Below are positions 8,928-17,971 of a stretch of DNA of 64,000 nt, in pieces. How positions within the stretch are numbered: position 1 is the first letter of the stretch; every line of letters starts with the position of its first letter. The stretch spans positions 2,827,001-2,891,000 of the forward strand of contig NC_016027.1 of the NCBI RefSeq assembly GCF_000182745.2, in the 5' to 3' direction. The notes beneath the pieces were generated by a model. That model made no database searches, was not told the DNA's origin, and worked only from the letters and a program-made list of their open reading frames with translations. The stretch is from Komagataeibacter medellinensis NBRC 3288 (GTDB taxonomy: Bacteria; Pseudomonadota; Alphaproteobacteria; Acetobacterales; Acetobacteraceae). The position numbers were made by a program, and so were the translations under genes.

Positions 8928-9929
8928 CTAGAGCAGATCCTGGAGCAACGGGATCAGGGGGCGGTCGGCATCGGGCATGGGGTAGTCGCGCAGTTTTGCC
9001 GCCGGTACCCATTCCAGTTTCTGCCCCTCTCGCGCCGTAGGCGTATTCTTCCATCGATGGCAGACATAAACGGGCATGAGCAGGTGGAAATGCCCGTAAT
9101 CATGGGAAATGAAAGTAAAGGGTGCGAGGCAGGAGCGGGCCACGTCCAGACCCAGTTCCTCATCGAGTTCGCGCACCAGCGCTTCTTCCGGTGTCTCGCC
9201 CGGTTCCACCTTGCCGCCGGGGAATTCCCATAGCCCAGCCATGGATTTGCCCTCCGGCCTGCGGGCCAGCAGGATGCGGGCATCCGAATCCACCAGCGCC
9301 ACGGCGGCCACCAGTACGATCCGACGCGGACCCTCAGCCTGGGTATCGGACATGCTATCGCCCGAGAGGTCGGCATGACGCGCTTCGAACAGACGTACGG
9401 GGTATTCTCCCCCGCGTGAGACGAATTCCTGCGTGCCGGTGCCACATTCCCGGAAGCCGATCCGCTTCAGCACCGCGATGGAGGCGTGGTTGTCGTGTGC
9501 CGCAGAAGCCGTAAGCCGGTCCACCGGCAGGTTGGCCAGCGCCCAGCGCGCAAGCCGACCTGCCGCAGTACTGGCAACCTTGCGGTTCCAGTGCGCGCGC
9601 CCCACCCAGTAGCCTAGCGAGCACGAGCGGTCGGCTGCATCAAGGCGCAGGCCGATACAGCCGATCAGCGCATCGGCCTGCCCGGATTGCGGGCAGGTGA
9701 TGGCGAAGTGATAGGCTTCGCCACGCCGTGACTGTTCAATGGTGGACGTGATCCAGTCTTCTGTCAGGGCCAGCGAGTACGGGAAGGGAACGCGGCTGAG
9801 CATCCGCACCACGCTCCAGTCGTTGATCAGCCTGTGCATTGTGCCCGCATCAGATGTGCGGACTTCACGCAGGCGGTATTCGCCAGCCTCCAGTAAAATT
9901 TCCGGTTCCTGTCCGCCATGCACACTCAT
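8928..9929 (-). CDS. GNAT acetyltransferase-Nudix (MutT-like) fusion
   Basis: The 333-residue protein joins two domains in one frame. Residues about 10-190 form a RimJ/RimL-type GNAT domain ([54 protein letters not shown]). Residues about 205-333 are a Nudix hydrolase with a full box at 238-261: [15 protein letters not shown], then [13 protein letters not shown] enzymes of this type acetylate N-termini or small amines; MutT-like Nudix enzymes cleave 8-oxo-dGTP and similar nucleotides. Its ATG overlaps the stop of the Rieske oxygenase (ATGA), so translation is coupled. An internal Met near residue 193 could also yield a free Nudix domain. Confidence 0.88.
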   Translation of the reverse strand: MSVHGGQEPEILLEAGEYRLREVRTSDAGTMHRLINDWSVVRMLSRVPFPYSLALTEDWITSTIEQSRRGEAYHFAITCPQSGQADALIGCIGLRLDAADRSCSLGYWVGRAHWNRKVASTAAGRLARWALANLPVDRLTASAAHDNHASIAVLKRIGFRECGTGTQEFVSRGGEYPVRLFEARHADLSGDSMSDTQAEGPRRIVLVAAVALVDSDARILLARRPEGKSMAGLWEFPGGKVEPGETPEEALVRELDEELGLDVARSCLAPFTFISHDYGHFHLLMPVYVCHRWKNTPTAREGQKLEWVPAAKLRDYPMPDADRPLIPLLQDLL

Positions 9930-11047
9930 GCGCTGGAGGTGCCTTTGGCCACGGGTGCAGGGGCGTCGCGTTCCGCAGGTAGCCCGCATTCGACCAGCAG
10001 CGAACGCAGGCTGTTGATCACGGGAAAGATTTCCTGGTTACGATCACCGCCCTGTTCGTACCAGGCGTTCTGCTCCAGTTCCACGATCTCGCGATCCTCG
10101 CGGAAGATCCGTTCGGTAAACGCAGTCAGGAACGGCCATGCCAGGTCCAGTATGCCCGGAATGCCCGGCCGCTTGATGGACAGCAGCCCGAATACCCGGT
10201 TGGTCAGTTCCGCTTCATCCTGCGGCACGTATGCGATCCACAGGTCCATGACCGGCGGATTGTCACCTGTCTGGATATGAAGGGTCTGGTAGGGGTAGGT
10301 CGTGCGGATGGTCATCACGTCGCGATGGGCGAATTTCTCGCTGTTGTCACGCTTCTGGCCAAAAATCAGGGCTTCGCCAATGGGCTGCTTGCCGCTGGTG
10401 CGGGCAAAGCTGTAGCGTGCCTCAACCAGTCCGGGTCCGCGCTCCTGGCCAAGGAAGCGGGGCTTCATCTGGCCCATCTGCCTCATGTGCATGAACTGGT
10501 GGTTCATATCCATCAGGTTCTCATGCATGAAGCTGTAATGGCAGTGCACGAGTTGGCCGAAGCGGCGGGTCTTGTAAGCCGGGTTAGCCACTTCAGCCAG
10601 GCGGGGGAAAGGAGTGGTCTCCGCCTTCGTCACATCGCCAGGAAAGATGAAGATCAGGCCATCGACTTCGCGCACGGGGTAGGTGCGCACGCCATTGGGC
10701 AGCTTGCCCTTGCCAAGATAGGGCACATCTATGCAGCGGCCCGAACGGCCATAGGCCCAGCCGTGGTAGCAGCACTGTACCGAGTCGCCTTTGACAGTAC
10801 CCTTGCTGAGCGGAACCTGACGGTGGGCACAGCGGTCTTCCAGCGCAAAGACGCTGCCGCCTTCCAGCGGGCGGACCAGCGCGATGGGTTGTCCGGCATA
10901 ACGGGTACCGATGGTCTTGCCGGGCTTCAGTTCCCGTGACCAGGCAACAGGATACCAGAAGTCGGGGTTGGCGCGGATTCGGCGCAGATCCCGCCCGGTG
11001 ACCGGGGCGGAAGACTGCATGCTGTCAGGCGATAACGACTGATCCAT
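9926..11047 (-). CDS. Rieske [2Fe-2S] non-heme iron ring-hydroxylating oxygenase, large subunit type
   Basis: 373 residues. The Rieske ligands are Cys73-x-His75 ([12 protein letters not shown]) and Cys92-x-x-His95 ([10 protein letters not shown]). The mononuclear iron site follows the N-x2-D-x2-H-x3-H pattern of vanillate-demethylase-like oxygenases ([13 protein letters not shown]). Such enzymes hydroxylate or demethylate aromatic or other cyclic substrates and need a reductase, which is not encoded nearby. It heads a two-gene unit with the GNAT-Nudix fusion. ATG 11047 is preceded by AAGAGAG. A role in detoxification or in modifying a cell-made compound is possible; substrate unknown. Confidence 0.87.
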   Translation of the reverse strand: MDQSLSPDSMQSSAPVTGRDLRRIRANPDFWYPVAWSRELKPGKTIGTRYAGQPIALVRPLEGGSVFALEDRCAHRQVPLSKGTVKGDSVQCCYHGWAYGRSGRCIDVPYLGKGKLPNGVRTYPVREVDGLIFIFPGDVTKAETTPFPRLAEVANPAYKTRRFGQLVHCHYSFMHENLMDMNHQFMHMRQMGQMKPRFLGQERGPGLVEARYSFARTSGKQPIGEALIFGQKRDNSEKFAHRDVMTIRTTYPYQTLHIQTGDNPPVMDLWIAYVPQDEAELTNRVFGLLSIKRPGIPGILDLAWPFLTAFTERIFREDREIVELEQNAWYEQGGDRNQEIFPVINSLRSLLVECGLPAERDAPAPVAKGTSSA

Positions 11048-11245
11048 TGTCTCTCTTGACTGTTTACAGGGCATGGCAGCCTGGGGTGCCACGGGCAGGA
11101 CACCGGTCTACATGTAAGTTGCGAGGCATTCCCAATACTATCTTGCCGCCATGGCGATATTAAGGAAGTTTTTTAAGGACAGGGCAAATGGTTCAACGCG
11201 ATCATGCTTTGTAATATGTCGTTCCGCCCCTTCCTGCCTGCATCC

Positions 11246-11274
11246 GGCCGCCCCGTTCCGGTCGTGGGGCGGCC
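11246..11274. terminator. Strong inverted repeat between DUF815 and Rieske genes
   Basis: GGCCGCCCC and GGGGCGGCC are perfectly paired around an 11-base loop. It lies just past the end of the DUF815 gene and upstream of the Rieske promoter region. There is no U-tract on either strand, so it may be a Rho-assisted terminator or an mRNA 3'-end stabiliser instead of a true intrinsic terminator. Confidence 0.5.
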
Positions 11275-11321
11275 ACCTTACCCTTATGGCAGGATCTGCC
11301 CGGTATGATCCTTGTTATGGA

Positions 11322-12194
11322 TCATCCTTTGGCGGAAAGTTCGGCGCTCAGGTCCTCAATGAACTGGAACGCCACCCGTCCCGACCGGCCCCCGCGCCCC
11401 AGCGACCACGCATTGGCCTGCCGTACCAGATCCGCATCCGTGATGGGCAAGGCGCGCTCTTTCGCATAGGCACGGACCATGGCCATGAAGGTATCCTGCG
11501 CACAGTTGTGAAAGCCGATCCACAGGCCGAACCGGTCGGACAGCGAGACCTTTTCCTCGGTCGCTTCGGACGTGTTGATGGCGGTCGCGCTTTCGTTCTC
11601 GATCATCTCGCGCGGCATCAGGTGGCGGCGGTTGGATGTGGCGTAGAACAGCACGTTCTGCGGGCGCCCCGCGATCCCGCCATCCAGCACGGATTTCAGT
11701 GCCTTGTAGTCCGCATCCTCGCGCTCGAATGACAGGTCGTCGCAGAACACGATGAACCGGCGCGGGCTTTCGCGCAGCAGCGCCAGCAGGTCGGGCAGGG
11801 TGGACAGGTCCTCGCGCTGGATCTCGACCAGAACCAGACGTCCCTTACCGGGGGAGGCGGGCTTGCCGCCCACAAGGTTGGCCTGCGCGTGGGCGGCCTT
11901 GACCAGTGATGACTTGCCCATGCCGCGCGCACCCCACAGCATGGCGTTGTTGGCGGGCAGGCCGGCGGCAAAATGCAGCGTGTTGTCCAGCAGCAGTTTG
12001 CGCTGGCGGTCGATGCCCTGTAGCAGCCCCATATCCACATGGGCCACATGCGCGACCGGGGTCAGGCGGCCAAGGCCGGGGTGCCAGATGAAGGCATCCG
12101 CCGCCTCCAGTCCCGCAAGGGATGGGGCAGGGGGGGAGAGCCGCTCAAGGGCGGCAGCAATGCGTTCGAGAACGGGAAGGGTCGTGCTGTCCAT
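11322..12194 (-). CDS. DUF815 family ATP-binding (AAA-like) protein
   Basis: 290 residues with Walker A GARGMGKSSL, Walker B FIVFCDDLSFE and a sensor-like FYATSNRRHLMPREM. The sequence through DRFGLWIGFHNCAQDTF is characteristic of the DUF815 family. Members are widespread in alphaproteobacteria, often beside yajC-secDF, and their function is unknown. Here it is divergent from yajC, with about 170 bases between starts. The start is ATG 12194 (MDSTTLPVLERI); upstream in-frame codons look non-coding. Confidence 0.88.
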   Translation of the reverse strand: MDSTTLPVLERIAAALERLSPPAPSLAGLEAADAFIWHPGLGRLTPVAHVAHVDMGLLQGIDRQRKLLLDNTLHFAAGLPANNAMLWGARGMGKSSLVKAAHAQANLVGGKPASPGKGRLVLVEIQREDLSTLPDLLALLRESPRRFIVFCDDLSFEREDADYKALKSVLDGGIAGRPQNVLFYATSNRRHLMPREMIENESATAINTSEATEEKVSLSDRFGLWIGFHNCAQDTFMAMVRAYAKERALPITDADLVRQANAWSLGRGGRSGRVAFQFIEDLSAELSAKG

Positions 12195-12363
12195 CGTCGG
12201 TCCTGCTTCAGCGTGGCATTTCGGTGGCGCCTGCCACCGGTGGCTCCGGAGCGCGTTGGCCAGCAATGGCAGGCGAACGCCTTGACGGGAAACAGGCGAA
12301 AACTATGGTCCGCATGGCAAACCCGCAACCCGTTCAATTCCTTCATTTGCTGGAAAGATGGCA

Positions 12364-12753
12364 ATGTCTTCTATTTTCAATGATTTACTGACAACCCCCG
12401 CCCATGCGCAGGCGGCGGGCGGCGGCCTGCTCAGCGGGGATGGCATCATGGCTGTGCTGCCTTACGTGGCGATGTTCGTCATCTTCTATTTTCTGCTTAT
12501 CCGCCCCCAGCAGGTCAAGCAGAAGCAGTTGCGCGGCCAGCTTGCCTCCCTGCGCCGGGGCGACCGGGTGCTGACGGCGGGGGGCATCATCGGCGTGGTG
12601 CAGAAAGTGCAGGCAGAATCCAATGAGGTGGAGGTCGAGATTGCGCAGGGTGTGCGCGTGACCGTGCTGCGTGACACCATCGGCTCCGTTATTACCAGTG
12701 CGTCCACCCCAGCCAATGACAGCACGGCAAAGTCGGCCGACAAGAACGCCTGA
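12364..12753 (+). CDS. yajC: Preprotein translocase subunit YajC
   Basis: 129 residues with one transmembrane helix (VLPYVAMFVIFYFLLIRPQQ) followed by the YajC signature QQVKQKQLRGQLASLRRGDR and VLTAGGIIGVV. YajC associates with SecDF-YidC at the inner membrane. GGAAAG at 12352-12357 is spaced correctly for ATG 12364 but touches ATG 12358, so the second is preferred. In many alphaproteobacteria secD and secF follow directly; here the next gene is a sugar transporter. Confidence 0.92.
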   Translation: MSSIFNDLLTTPAHAQAAGGGLLSGDGIMAVLPYVAMFVIFYFLLIRPQQVKQKQLRGQLASLRRGDRVLTAGGIIGVVQKVQAESNEVEVEIAQGVRVTVLRDTIGSVITSASTPANDSTAKSADKNA

Positions 12754-12841
12754 CCCTACTCTTTTGTTCCGCCAGGTGGCGTGTGATGGTGAACTTCCCT
12801 CCTGTTATGCCGTTCTGGGTGTAAAGCAGGAGTGATGGTGA

Positions 12842-14269
12842 ATGCATACGCAGCCCGGCGCGAGCCAGACCGAGCAGATCACCCGGCACAGGCCAGCCAT
12901 ACGGGGGCGTGCCGGACTGATCGGGGGGCTGGCCGCGCTGTCCGGTATCCTTTTCGGGCTTGATACCGGGGTCATGTCCGGCGCGCTGGACCTGATCGCG
13001 CAGGAGTTCATTCTGTCCGATTTCCAGCGCGAATCCATGGTGGCCATCATGCTGCTGGGGGCGGCGCTGGGCGTGCTGTGTGCGGCGTGGATGTCGTATG
13101 CATGGGGGCGCAAGCGCACGCTGGTGCTGACGGCGGGGCTGTTCGTGATCGGCCCGCTGCTGTGTGCCGAGGCTACATCTTTCCGCACGCTGCTCTTTGC
13201 CCGCCTGCTGCTTGGTCTGGCCACGGGGGCAACCACTTTCACCACCCCCCTCTATATTGCCGAAATAGCCGATTCGGGCCGCCGGGGCGCCATGATCCTG
13301 GGCTACCAACTCATGATTTCATGCGGGTTGCTGGCGGCTTTCGTGTCCGATGGGCTGTTCTCCTATTTCGGGGTGTGGCGGTGGATGCTGGGTATTGTCG
13401 GCTTTCCGGGTCTTGTCTTCATGATGGGGGTGCTGTTCCTGCCTCCAAGCCCGCGCTGGCTGCTCGCACAGGGGCGTGAGCGTGACGCACGCCGCGTGCT
13501 GATCGAACTGCGTGGCCTGCCGCGCATGGTCATGGCCGAACGCAATGCCATCATGGCCCGGCTTTCGGCACGGGGTGACGGGATTGGCAGCTTCATGCGC
13601 GATCCCAACTGCCGCCGCGCCATGTGGCTGGCGGTGGGGTTGCAGGTGGCGCAGCAGTTCTCGGGCATCAACGCGGTGCTGTATTACGCCCCGCGCCTGA
13701 TCGGGCTTGCGGGGTATGGGCATTACGCGCAGGTGTGGGGGCCGGTGGGCGTGGGGGTGATCAACCTGCTGTCCACCTGCATTGCCACGACCTGTGTTGA
13801 CCGCGTGGGGCGCAAGCCCATGCTGATTGCCGGATTTGCGCTTATGGCGGTGGCCATGGCGGGGCAGGCGCTCATGGTGGCGGGCGGCATACCGGACATG
13901 CCGGGCACGCGGCTGCTCATGGGCGGGTTCATGCTTCTGTTCGTTGGCGCGTTCGCATTCTCCGCCGGGCCACTGGCGTGGCTGCTGTGTGCCGAGATCC
14001 TGCCCCTGCGCGGGCGTGAGTTTGGCATGGCGTGTTCCACCTGCGCCAACTGGCTCGCCAACATGCTGGTCAGCGCCACGTTTCTGACGGGGCTGGAAGT
14101 GCTTGGGGCGGATACGATACTGTGGATCTATGCGGGGCTGAATGCCGCATTCCTGGTCATGGTGGTGCGGCGCGTGCCCGAAACGAAGGGCATGACGCTG
14201 GAACAGATCGAGGCGGAACTCATGCGTGGCACGCCGCTGCGTATGCTGGGGGAACATGTGCGTTCCTGA
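12842..14269 (+). CDS. Sugar porter family MFS transporter
   Basis: 475 residues with twelve predicted membrane helices. Sugar-porter marks are present: FGLDTGVMSGAL in helix 1, GRKRT after helix 2, PPSPRWLL before the central loop, QQFSGINAVLYYAP in helix 7, DRVGRKPM, and the C-terminal VPETKGMTLEQIE. This resembles GalP/XylE-type proton symporters for hexoses or pentoses. The gene stands alone between yajC and a bidirectional terminator. No regulator or catabolic gene is adjacent, so the substrate is open. Confidence 0.92.
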   Translation: MHTQPGASQTEQITRHRPAIRGRAGLIGGLAALSGILFGLDTGVMSGALDLIAQEFILSDFQRESMVAIMLLGAALGVLCAAWMSYAWGRKRTLVLTAGLFVIGPLLCAEATSFRTLLFARLLLGLATGATTFTTPLYIAEIADSGRRGAMILGYQLMISCGLLAAFVSDGLFSYFGVWRWMLGIVGFPGLVFMMGVLFLPPSPRWLLAQGRERDARRVLIELRGLPRMVMAERNAIMARLSARGDGIGSFMRDPNCRRAMWLAVGLQVAQQFSGINAVLYYAPRLIGLAGYGHYAQVWGPVGVGVINLLSTCIATTCVDRVGRKPMLIAGFALMAVAMAGQALMVAGGIPDMPGTRLLMGGFMLLFVGAFAFSAGPLAWLLCAEILPLRGREFGMACSTCANWLANMLVSATFLTGLEVLGADTILWIYAGLNAAFLVMVVRRVPETKGMTLEQIEAELMRGTPLRMLGEHVRS

Positions 14270-14282
14270 TGGCTGCCGCATA

Positions 14283-14312
14283 CAAAAAACCCGGCACATG
14301 GCCGGGTTTTTC
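14283..14312. terminator. Bidirectional terminator between the MFS gene and sodB
   Basis: AAAAACCCGGC and GCCGGGTTTTT-type arms surround a short loop, giving a GC stem with A/T flanks that works on both strands. It lies between convergent stop codons, 13 bases after the transporter and 23 bases from the sodB stop. Confidence 0.9.
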
Positions 14313-14335
14313 GTGGTCTGGCCAATCTGGCCGGA

Positions 14336-14944
14336 TCAGGCGGACTGGAGCTGTGCCTCGGCAAACTCGTAGTTCGCCAGCTTGTCCAGGTAGTTGACGA
14401 TGTAGTCGGGGCGACGGTTGCGGAAATCGAGGTAGTAGGAGTGCTCCCACACATCGAGACCCAGCAGCACCTTGCCCTGGCCTTCAGCCAGCGGGTTGGA
14501 GCCGTTGGCGGTCTTGGTCACCTTCAGCTTGCCATCTGAACCCAGCACCAGCCATGCCCAGCCGGAGCCGAACTGCGATGCGGCAGCGGCCTTGAAGTCG
14601 GCCTTGAACTTCTCGATGCTGCCGAAATCCTCGACCAGCTTCTTGTTCAGCGAGTCGGGAATCGCGCCACCCGAGGGGGCCAGGTTCTGCCAGAACAGGA
14701 TGTGGTTCCAATGCTGTCCCGCATTGTTGAACACGGGCGCCAGGTCAGGCTTGCCCTTGACGGTGAGGATGATTTCCTCAAGCGACTTGCCCTGAAGTTC
14801 CGGCTTGGATTCGACAAACCCGTTCAGCGCCGTCACATAGGCCTGATGGTGCTTGTCATGATGCAGCTCAAGCGTTTCCTGGCACATGCCACGGTTGGCA
14901 AGGGCATTGTAGGCGAAGGGAAGGGACGGCAATTCGAAAGCCAT
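14336..14944 (-). CDS. sodB: Superoxide dismutase, Fe type
   Basis: 202 residues. The four metal ligands are in ELHHDKHHQAYV (His), GQHWNHILFW (His) and LDVWEHSYYLDF (Asp, His). The active-site glutamine sits in the N-terminal half (NNAGQHWNH), and the Mn-type glutamine after GSGWAWLV is absent. This favours an iron or cambialistic enzyme over MnSOD. No signal peptide is seen, so it should be cytoplasmic. AGGAGA lies six bases before ATG 14944, making the upstream ATG at 14950 unlikely. Confidence 0.94.
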   Translation of the reverse strand: MAFELPSLPFAYNALANRGMCQETLELHHDKHHQAYVTALNGFVESKPELQGKSLEEIILTVKGKPDLAPVFNNAGQHWNHILFWQNLAPSGGAIPDSLNKKLVEDFGSIEKFKADFKAAAASQFGSGWAWLVLGSDGKLKVTKTANGSNPLAEGQGKVLLGLDVWEHSYYLDFRNRRPDYIVNYLDKLANYEFAEAQLQSA

Positions 14945-15085
14945 GAACATTCTCCTGGGAATTGCAAGGGGCGGCCAGCAGCCGCCATACCAAGATTGCT
15001 ATGGGGGCGGAGCGGGTGCGTCAAGTGACAGACAGATGAACACCGCCATCCCATGCCACCCGGTTCCAACGCCATGATGGGCCGG

Positions 15086-15925
15086 ATGGATGCATCTCAA
15101 TCCGTGCCAGCCGGGCTTGCGTCCATGCAGGCGGCACGCAGGGCGGACCCCGACCGCTTCTTCTGCGCGCTGTTCCTGCCGCCTGCCGCGCGCCATGCCG
15201 CGATGGTGCTGATCGCCTTCAACCATGAATGCACGCGTGCGCTGTCCATGCCTGCATCATGGTCGGTGGCGGGGCCGATGGCGGGGCTGATCCGGCTGCA
15301 ATGGTGGCGCGATGTGCTGGAAAGTGGCAACGCCCAGCGGGTCGAACTGGCGGCCAGTGTGCTTGACCTGCAGGCGACCGGTCTGGTGCGGCGTGATACG
15401 CTGGAAGCAATGGTTGAGGCACGGGAATGTGAACTCGAGGGCCTGCCTGACCGTGTGGCATGGCAGGCCGCCATGCTTGATGGCGCGGGCGGCATGCAGG
15501 TGGCCATGGCGCAGGCGGCGGGTGTGACGGATACGACAGTGCTGGCGCGCGTGCGCCTGCTGGGCGGCGTATATGGGGTGGGCGCGCTGCTGCGCTACCT
15601 GCCCGCCGTGCTGACTGCCGGGCGTTGCCCGCTGCCCGATGATGCACTGGCTGAAGCCGGACTTACGCGTGACGGGCTGCGCACGGGGCAGGCCACGCCT
15701 GCTCAGATCAGCACCCTGCGTGCCATGCTGCGCCAGCAGGGCCACGACTGGCTGGCGCAGGCGCGCATGGGGGGCCGCCTGCCACGCCCGGCACTGGCTG
15801 CCAGCCTGCCTGCGGTGCTGGGGCTGCGCGACATGCGCGAAGGCTCCGCTGCACGCCACGGCCTGCCGCGTGGCGTGGGCGACCGGATGGCGGTTATGGT
15901 GACCCTTCTGCGTGGACGGATCTAG
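15086..15925 (+). CDS. Squalene/phytoene synthase-family protein, NDUFAF6-like
   Basis: About 279 residues of the trans-isoprenyl diphosphate synthase head-to-head fold. The LIRLQWWRDVLE segment is characteristic of the alphaproteobacterial branch related to the mitochondrial complex I assembly factor NDUFAF6. The first Asp-rich motif of true synthases is replaced (FNHECTRALS), and no second DxxxD is evident. I therefore expect no squalene synthase activity, with a respiratory-complex assembly role more likely. The start is uncertain (ATG 15086 versus 15053, 15074 or 15077). Its stop overlaps the stop of the convergent dehydrogenase by four bases. Confidence 0.78.
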   Translation: MDASQSVPAGLASMQAARRADPDRFFCALFLPPAARHAAMVLIAFNHECTRALSMPASWSVAGPMAGLIRLQWWRDVLESGNAQRVELAASVLDLQATGLVRRDTLEAMVEARECELEGLPDRVAWQAAMLDGAGGMQVAMAQAAGVTDTTVLARVRLLGGVYGVGALLRYLPAVLTAGRCPLPDDALAEAGLTRDGLRTGQATPAQISTLRAMLRQQGHDWLAQARMGGRLPRPALAASLPAVLGLRDMREGSAARHGLPRGVGDRMAVMVTLLRGRI

Positions 15926-16797
15926 GGGGTGTTGGCCACCAGGCTTTCCATGACGGCGAACAGGGCGGAATAATCCGCGTCCGGGTGGCGGCGACGGGTT
16001 AGTGACAGGCTCTGGGTCGCGGCCGCCATGGCGGGCAGGGGCGCGGTCTGGCGCGCGGCACTGGTCAGCAGCAGCCGCATGTCCTTCTGCATCAGGCGGG
16101 CGGGGAACTGGGGGCTGAAATCCCCGGCTTTCGCCGCCTTGAGCTTGCGCTTGTGGTGCGGTGAGATGACCGGCACCTCATCCAGTGCGTCGAACAGCAT
16201 GCTACGATCAAGACCCGCTGCCAGACCGTAGGCAACACCTTCGGCCACCACCGCCAGCGTTGAACCCATGATGCCGTTTATCACCAGCTTGAGCTTCGTG
16301 CCACAGCCCGCCGGGCCAGCATGGATGGTCAGGCGGCCAATGGTGTCGAATACCTTCTGCACACGGGCTATGGCATCGGCCGTGCCACCGGCCAGCACGA
16401 TCAGGTTGCCCGCTTCCGCCTCCGGTGTGCTGCCCGCCACGGGGGCGTCGATCACATGCAGGCCGCGCGCCGTGCCTTCCGTGTCCAGTGCTTCGGCGGT
16501 CTCGGGGGCGATGGTGCTGGTGTTGATCAGCACGCAGCCCGGCTTTATCCCGGCCAGCACGCCTTCGGGGCCATGGAGCGCTTTGGCCAGTGCCTCGTCA
16601 TCGGGCACGGACACCAGCACGATATCGGCCTCCGCCGCCAGAGCGCGGGCGGAGGGCAGGAAGAGCGTGCTGCCATCCCCTCCCTTGCCCGAGGGCGTAT
16701 AGGCCGCGATGCGGTAGCCCGCCTTGGTCAGGTTGGCCCCCATGCGGGACGCCATGGCTCCGAAGCCTACAAATCCGATCAGGGGTGCGTTGGACAT
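15922..16797 (-). CDS. NAD(P)-dependent beta-hydroxyacid dehydrogenase
   Basis: 291 residues with an N-terminal Rossmann motif GFVGFGAMASRMGANL, the substrate signature DAPVAGSTPEAEAG and the catalytic lysine region GCGTKLKLVINGIMG. These mark the 3-hydroxyisobutyrate / tartronate-semialdehyde reductase superfamily. Substrates include 3-hydroxyisobutyrate, tartronate semialdehyde and 3-hydroxypropionate, and cannot be resolved here. AGAAGGAA lies upstream of ATG 16797. The gene is divergent from the phosphotransacetylase. Confidence 0.85.
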   Translation of the reverse strand: MSNAPLIGFVGFGAMASRMGANLTKAGYRIAAYTPSGKGGDGSTLFLPSARALAAEADIVLVSVPDDEALAKALHGPEGVLAGIKPGCVLINTSTIAPETAEALDTEGTARGLHVIDAPVAGSTPEAEAGNLIVLAGGTADAIARVQKVFDTIGRLTIHAGPAGCGTKLKLVINGIMGSTLAVVAEGVAYGLAAGLDRSMLFDALDEVPVISPHHKRKLKAAKAGDFSPQFPARLMQKDMRLLLTSAARQTAPLPAMAAATQSLSLTRRRHPDADYSALFAVMESLVANTP

Positions 16798-16996
16798 GCG
16801 TATTCCTTCTGGCAGGTGTGGGCCATGGTCGGTGGCGCCATGGGCATGATGTGGATCGCAGCATGCATGAGGATACGTCCCGCTGTCACCCCGCAGGGGC
16901 GGTCCCTGTCGGGGTGGCTCGCATAAAGATGATGGCGGTAGGTTGCAGGGGGGTGTGGCATCAGGGGCAGTACGCGCTCCGTAGCGGGAAGGGGAG

Positions 16997-17971
16997 ATGA
17001 TGCGCAGCCTGCGGTTCTTTGATGATCTGGCCAAAAGCCTTGCCAACCGGCCTCCTATTGTACTGGGCGTGGTCCATCCGTGTAGCCTGCCCGCGCTGCA
17101 TGCGGTGGCCGAGATTGTGCGCAGGCGGCTGGCCGTACCTGTCCTGATCGGGCCGGTGGCGGAGATCCGCGCGCTTGCGGCCTCTGCCGCGATTTTGCTG
17201 GATGGCTGCCAGATGGTGGATGTGCCCACCGCACAGGACGCGGCCCATACGGGTGTCGCCATGGCGCACGAGGGCAAGGTTGCAGCCCTGATGAAGGGGT
17301 CGCTGCATTCGCGCATCTTCCTGCACGAACTGGGTCATCATGAGGGCGGCCTGCGCACCGCGCGGCGCATGAGTCATGTCTATGTGCTGGATGCCCCGCA
17401 GGCCCCGCGTGTGCTGTTGGTCAGCGATGGGGCGGTGAACATTGCCCCGGACCTCAATACGCGCTGCGATATCGTGCAGAACAGCATCGACCTTGCGCGC
17501 ATGCTGGGTATCGGGCAGCCCCGGGTGGCGCTGCTTTCCGCCGTGGAGGTGATTAATCCCGACCTGCCTTCCACGCTCGATGCCGCGGTCATCTGCAAGA
17601 TGGCCGAGCGCGGCCAGATTACCGGTGGCGTGGTGGATGGCCCGTTGGCGCTGGATAACGCGATCAGCCCCGAGGCCGCGCGGTGCAAGGGCGTTGCCTC
17701 CCCCGTGGCGGGACTGGCCGACATACTGGTGGTGCCTGATCTTGAGGCAGGCAATATCCTGGCCAAGCAGATGACCTTTATCGGGCAGGCGCGCGCTGCC
17801 GGGATTGTCATGGGTATGCGTGTGCCGGTCATCCTGACCAGTCGCGCCGACCCGGTGCCAGTGCGCGTGCTATCGTGCATGGTGGCGGCGACTATGATTG
17901 GACAGGGGTATGGCGTGACCCCGGTGGCAGTACCCGCCCACGTGGATGACGCCCGGCCGGGAGCGGTGTAA
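16997..17971 (+). CDS. Phosphate acetyl/butyryltransferase
   Basis: 324 residues of the short PTA_PTB type. Family features include GSLHSRIFLHEL, ALLSAVEVINPDLPST, GPLALDNAIS and VPDLEAGNILAKQM. It exchanges CoA and phosphate on acetyl-CoA (or butyryl-CoA), and with an acetate kinase would link acetyl-CoA to acetate. No kinase gene is adjacent, though ack is often elsewhere. GGAAGGGGAG precedes the ATGATG start. The absence of the DRTGG N-terminal domain separates it from long E. coli-type Pta. Confidence 0.88.
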   Translation: MMRSLRFFDDLAKSLANRPPIVLGVVHPCSLPALHAVAEIVRRRLAVPVLIGPVAEIRALAASAAILLDGCQMVDVPTAQDAAHTGVAMAHEGKVAALMKGSLHSRIFLHELGHHEGGLRTARRMSHVYVLDAPQAPRVLLVSDGAVNIAPDLNTRCDIVQNSIDLARMLGIGQPRVALLSAVEVINPDLPSTLDAAVICKMAERGQITGGVVDGPLALDNAISPEAARCKGVASPVAGLADILVVPDLEAGNILAKQMTFIGQARAAGIVMGMRVPVILTSRADPVPVRVLSCMVAATMIGQGYGVTPVAVPAHVDDARPGAV

